From Christensenella sp. UBA3857 (GTDB taxonomy: Bacteria > Bacillota > Clostridia > Christensenellales > CAG-138), in contig DGHD01000027.1 of assembly GCA_002392505.1 (NCBI GenBank), positions 1-15,075 of the forward strand: a stretch of 15,075 nucleotides of DNA. The letters run 5' to 3'. A program made the translations under genes and the position numbers. The notes below the pieces were generated by a model that was given only the letters and a program-made list of their open reading frames with translations, was not told where the DNA came from and searched no databases. Of this stretch, positions 13,330 to 15,075 are shown piece by piece (position 1 is the stretch's first letter; each line of letters begins with the position of its first letter).

Positions 13330-14217
13330 TCAATAATGCACCTGCTTTTTGCTGATGAGCAAATTGATGCAGGTGATAGTGAAGACTATCGAAAACAGTA
13401 TGAGAGCCGCGGCGGAAGCGTAGGAGGGGTATCCGCCGCTGTCGCCGTAAAGCATATCGTAAATGTAGCCGACTATCGTGTTCATTCCGGCGACGTTCAA
13501 ATTCGTGCCGAAGAGCGCGACGGCGTCGGAATACGCCTTGAATGCGCCTATGAAGCCCGTTATGACGAGGTAGAATATCATCGGCGATATCATGGGCAGC
13601 GTGATCCTCGTGAACACCCTCCACTTGGGAGTGCCGTCCACCTTCGCGGCGGAATAGTAATCCTGCTTGACGGAGGCGAGCGCGCTCGTCAGTATCAGTA
13701 TTTTGAACGGGAGCACCACCCACACCGTGTAGAAGCAGAGCACGAACATCTTCGCCCAATAGGGTCCGTCGATGAAATCGACCGATTTGCCGCCGAACAC
13801 GTTAATAAGAAGGTTCACCATGCCGTCCGTGTACGGAGTCTTTTTGAAGAGTATCATGAACACGAGACCGACGGCGAGCGTATTCGTGACGTACGGCAGG
13901 AAATAGATCGTCTGGTAAAGCTCGCGCAGCTTTTTGATGGAATTAAGCCCGAGCGAAATGAGCAGCGCGAACCCCGTCGACACGGGCACGGTGATCACGA
14001 CAAGTATGAACGTGTTTTTGACCGCCTGCAGAAAATAGGGATCGTGCAGCACGTAGGAATAGTTATAAAGCCCTACGCCGAAAAACGTCTGCGAGGCGGA
14101 ATTATAGCCCTCCTCGAAAGAGTAAACGAGCACGTCCACAAGAGGATAGACCATAAAGAAGCCCAGAAACAGCAGCGCGGGCAAAAGATACAGCCAGGCT
14201 TTAAGGTTCTTTTTCAT
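13330..14217 (-). CDS. Carbohydrate ABC transporter permease, MalF type
   Basis: A 295-residue inner-membrane subunit that pairs with the MalG-type permease. Six predicted helices lie at about 8-32, 69-92, 104-124, 155-179, 209-231 and 267-287. The EAA loop is YYSAAKVDGTPKWRVF with the closing L207-P208. There is no large periplasmic loop of the Escherichia MalF kind, as is normal in Bacillota sugar importers. The ATG overlaps the ATPase stop by 4 bases (ATGA) and no good ribosome site precedes it, so initiation probably depends on ribosomes finishing the ATPase gene. Confidence 0.94.
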   Translation of the reverse strand: MKKNLKAWLYLLPALLFLGFFMVYPLVDVLVYSFEEGYNSASQTFFGVGLYNYSYVLHDPYFLQAVKNTFILVVITVPVSTGFALLISLGLNSIKKLRELYQTIYFLPYVTNTLAVGLVFMILFKKTPYTDGMVNLLINVFGGKSVDFIDGPYWAKMFVLCFYTVWVVLPFKILILTSALASVKQDYYSAAKVDGTPKWRVFTRITLPMISPMIFYLVITGFIGAFKAYSDAVALFGTNLNVAGMNTIVGYIYDMLYGDSGGYPSYASAAALILFSIVFTITCINLLISKKQVHY

Positions 14218-15075
14218 GGCGTTTGCTCATCGATCGGCGAAAGGGAAACGCCGATCCTTTCCTCCGTTTCGGTATCGAAAACGAAAACCTTGTTGGGTTT
14301 AAGATCGAAGCGGACGGTCTCTTTCGATTCGTCCACCAGGGTGTCGGAGCTGATTATCGCGCGGATATTCTCATTCTCCGAGTCCTTGTGCGAGGCGACG
14401 ACGCTCGTATCCCTGCCCATCACCTCCACGGCGTTGAGCGTGAGCGTGAACGCGCCGTCCTCCTTCGGGATGAACCCCTCCGGACGGACGCCGACCCAAA
14501 CCATGCCGTCCTGCGCGCCCTCCGCCTTCAAAAGCCTTTCGCCGCCTATCTCAAGGAAGCCGTCCCTTATCGCGCCGCGGAACACGTTGATGGGCGGCGT
14601 GCCGAGGAATTTCGCGACGAAGAGATTGACCGGCTCGTTATAGACCTCCTGCGGGCGGCCAATCTGATTGAGCACGCCGTCTTTCATAACGACGATCATA
14701 TCGGAGATGGACATCGCCTCCTCCTGATCGTGGGTGACGAATATGGTGGTTATGCCGGTCTCGCGCTGGATGCGGCGAAGCTCCTCCCTCGTCTGGAGCC
14801 TGAGCCTCGCGTCGAGGTTCGAGAGCGGCTCGTCAAGGAGAAGTATCTTCGGCATTTTGACGAGCGCGCGCGCTATCGCCACGCGCTGCTGCTGACCGCC
14901 GGAAAGCTCGGAGGGCTTCCTCTCCATAAGCTCGGAGATCTGCACGAGCGCGGCGGCTTCCTCCGCCTTTTTGAGCATCTCCGCCTTTGTGAGCTTATCC
15001 TTCCCGCGGAGGTTCTGCAGCGGGAAGAGTATGTTCTGGAGCACCGTAAGATGCGGGTACAGCGCGTAGTTCTGG
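14214..15075 (-). CDS. Sugar importer ATPase, MalK/MsmX type (5' part outside window)
   Basis: The C-terminal 286 residues of an ABC ATPase; the gene enters from the right edge and its Walker A and start are not visible. The readable part begins at the Q-loop (QNYALYPH, 15074-15051). The signature LSGGQQQR is at about 14906-14883, Walker B ILLLDEP at about 14846-14826, the D-loop SNLD follows, and the switch THDQEEA lies near 14732. After NEPVNLFVAKFLGTPPIN comes a TOBE-type regulatory domain (about 14600-14217) with GVRPE, as in MalK, UgpC and MsmX. It energises the two permeases encoded directly downstream. Many Bacillota share one such ATPase among importers, so a dedicated copy in the operon is notable but not rare. 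Confidence 0.95.
   Translation of the reverse strand, partial: QNYALYPHLTVLQNILFPLQNLRGKDKLTKAEMLKKAEEAAALVQISELMERKPSELSGGQQQRVAIARALVKMPKILLLDEPLSNLDARLRLQTREELRRIQRETGITTIFVTHDQEEAMSISDMIVVMKDGVLNQIGRPQEVYNEPVNLFVAKFLGTPPINVFRGAIRDGFLEIGGERLLKAEGAQDGMVWVGVRPEGFIPKEDGAFTLTLNAVEVMGRDTSVVASHKDSENENIRAIISSDTLVDESKETVRFDLKPNKVFVFDTETEERIGVSLSPIDEQTP

Overview
The window looks like a chromosomal segment of a GC-rich, low-complexity-poor Bacillota (Firmicutes), most likely an uncultured gut-type Clostridia. The reasons are strong AGGAGG-type ribosome sites, Gram-positive lipoprotein signal peptides, a barnase/barstar pair, a CHAP cell-wall hydrolase with peptidoglycan-binding repeats, and typical clostridial glycoside hydrolase and sugar ABC genes. 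The taxon is an inference; no rRNA or tRNA is present. No insertion sequence, integrase, CRISPR array or transcription regulator was found.

Layout. (1) Positions 114-3245, minus strand: a three-gene operon. A secreted CHAP-domain hydrolase with six peptidoglycan-binding modules comes first, then a TTG-initiated lipoprotein carrying a complete barnase-type RNase domain on a Pro/Thr/Glu linker, then barstar, its cytoplasmic inhibitor. A 58-bp tandem duplication sits at the 3' end of barstar. (2) Positions 3246-3559: an AT-rich divergent control region with one good promoter in each direction. (3) Positions 3560-7513, plus strand: a GH2 beta-galactosidase-like enzyme and a GH36 alpha-galactosidase, cytoplasmic and tightly coupled. 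(4) Positions 7514-9937, plus strand: a two-gene ABC exporter (ATPase and 12-TM permease) behind a promoter whose -35 and spacer are covered by a perfect 10-bp inverted repeat. (5) Positions 9950-9978: a bidirectional terminator between convergent genes. (6) Positions 9993-10742, minus strand: a lipoprotein of unknown function with its own promoter. (7) Positions 10840-15075, minus strand: a carbohydrate ABC importer operon in the order MalK-type ATPase (cut by the window edge), MalF-type permease, MalG-type permease, solute-binding lipoprotein. The binding protein is last and carries an extra C-terminal membrane helix.

How it fits together. The importer probably brings in oligosaccharides, and the two cytoplasmic glycosidases could trim galactosyl residues from them, although the operons are separate and the shared substrate is only inferred. 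The hydrolase-RNase-barstar operon is the most unusual part. It pairs a wall-binding, wall-cutting enzyme with a surface-anchored toxin-type RNase and a self-immunity protein, which suggests an interbacterial antagonism or self-protected extracellular nuclease system. Catalytic residues of the RNase and the inhibitory aspartates of barstar are all conserved, but one main interface arginine is replaced.
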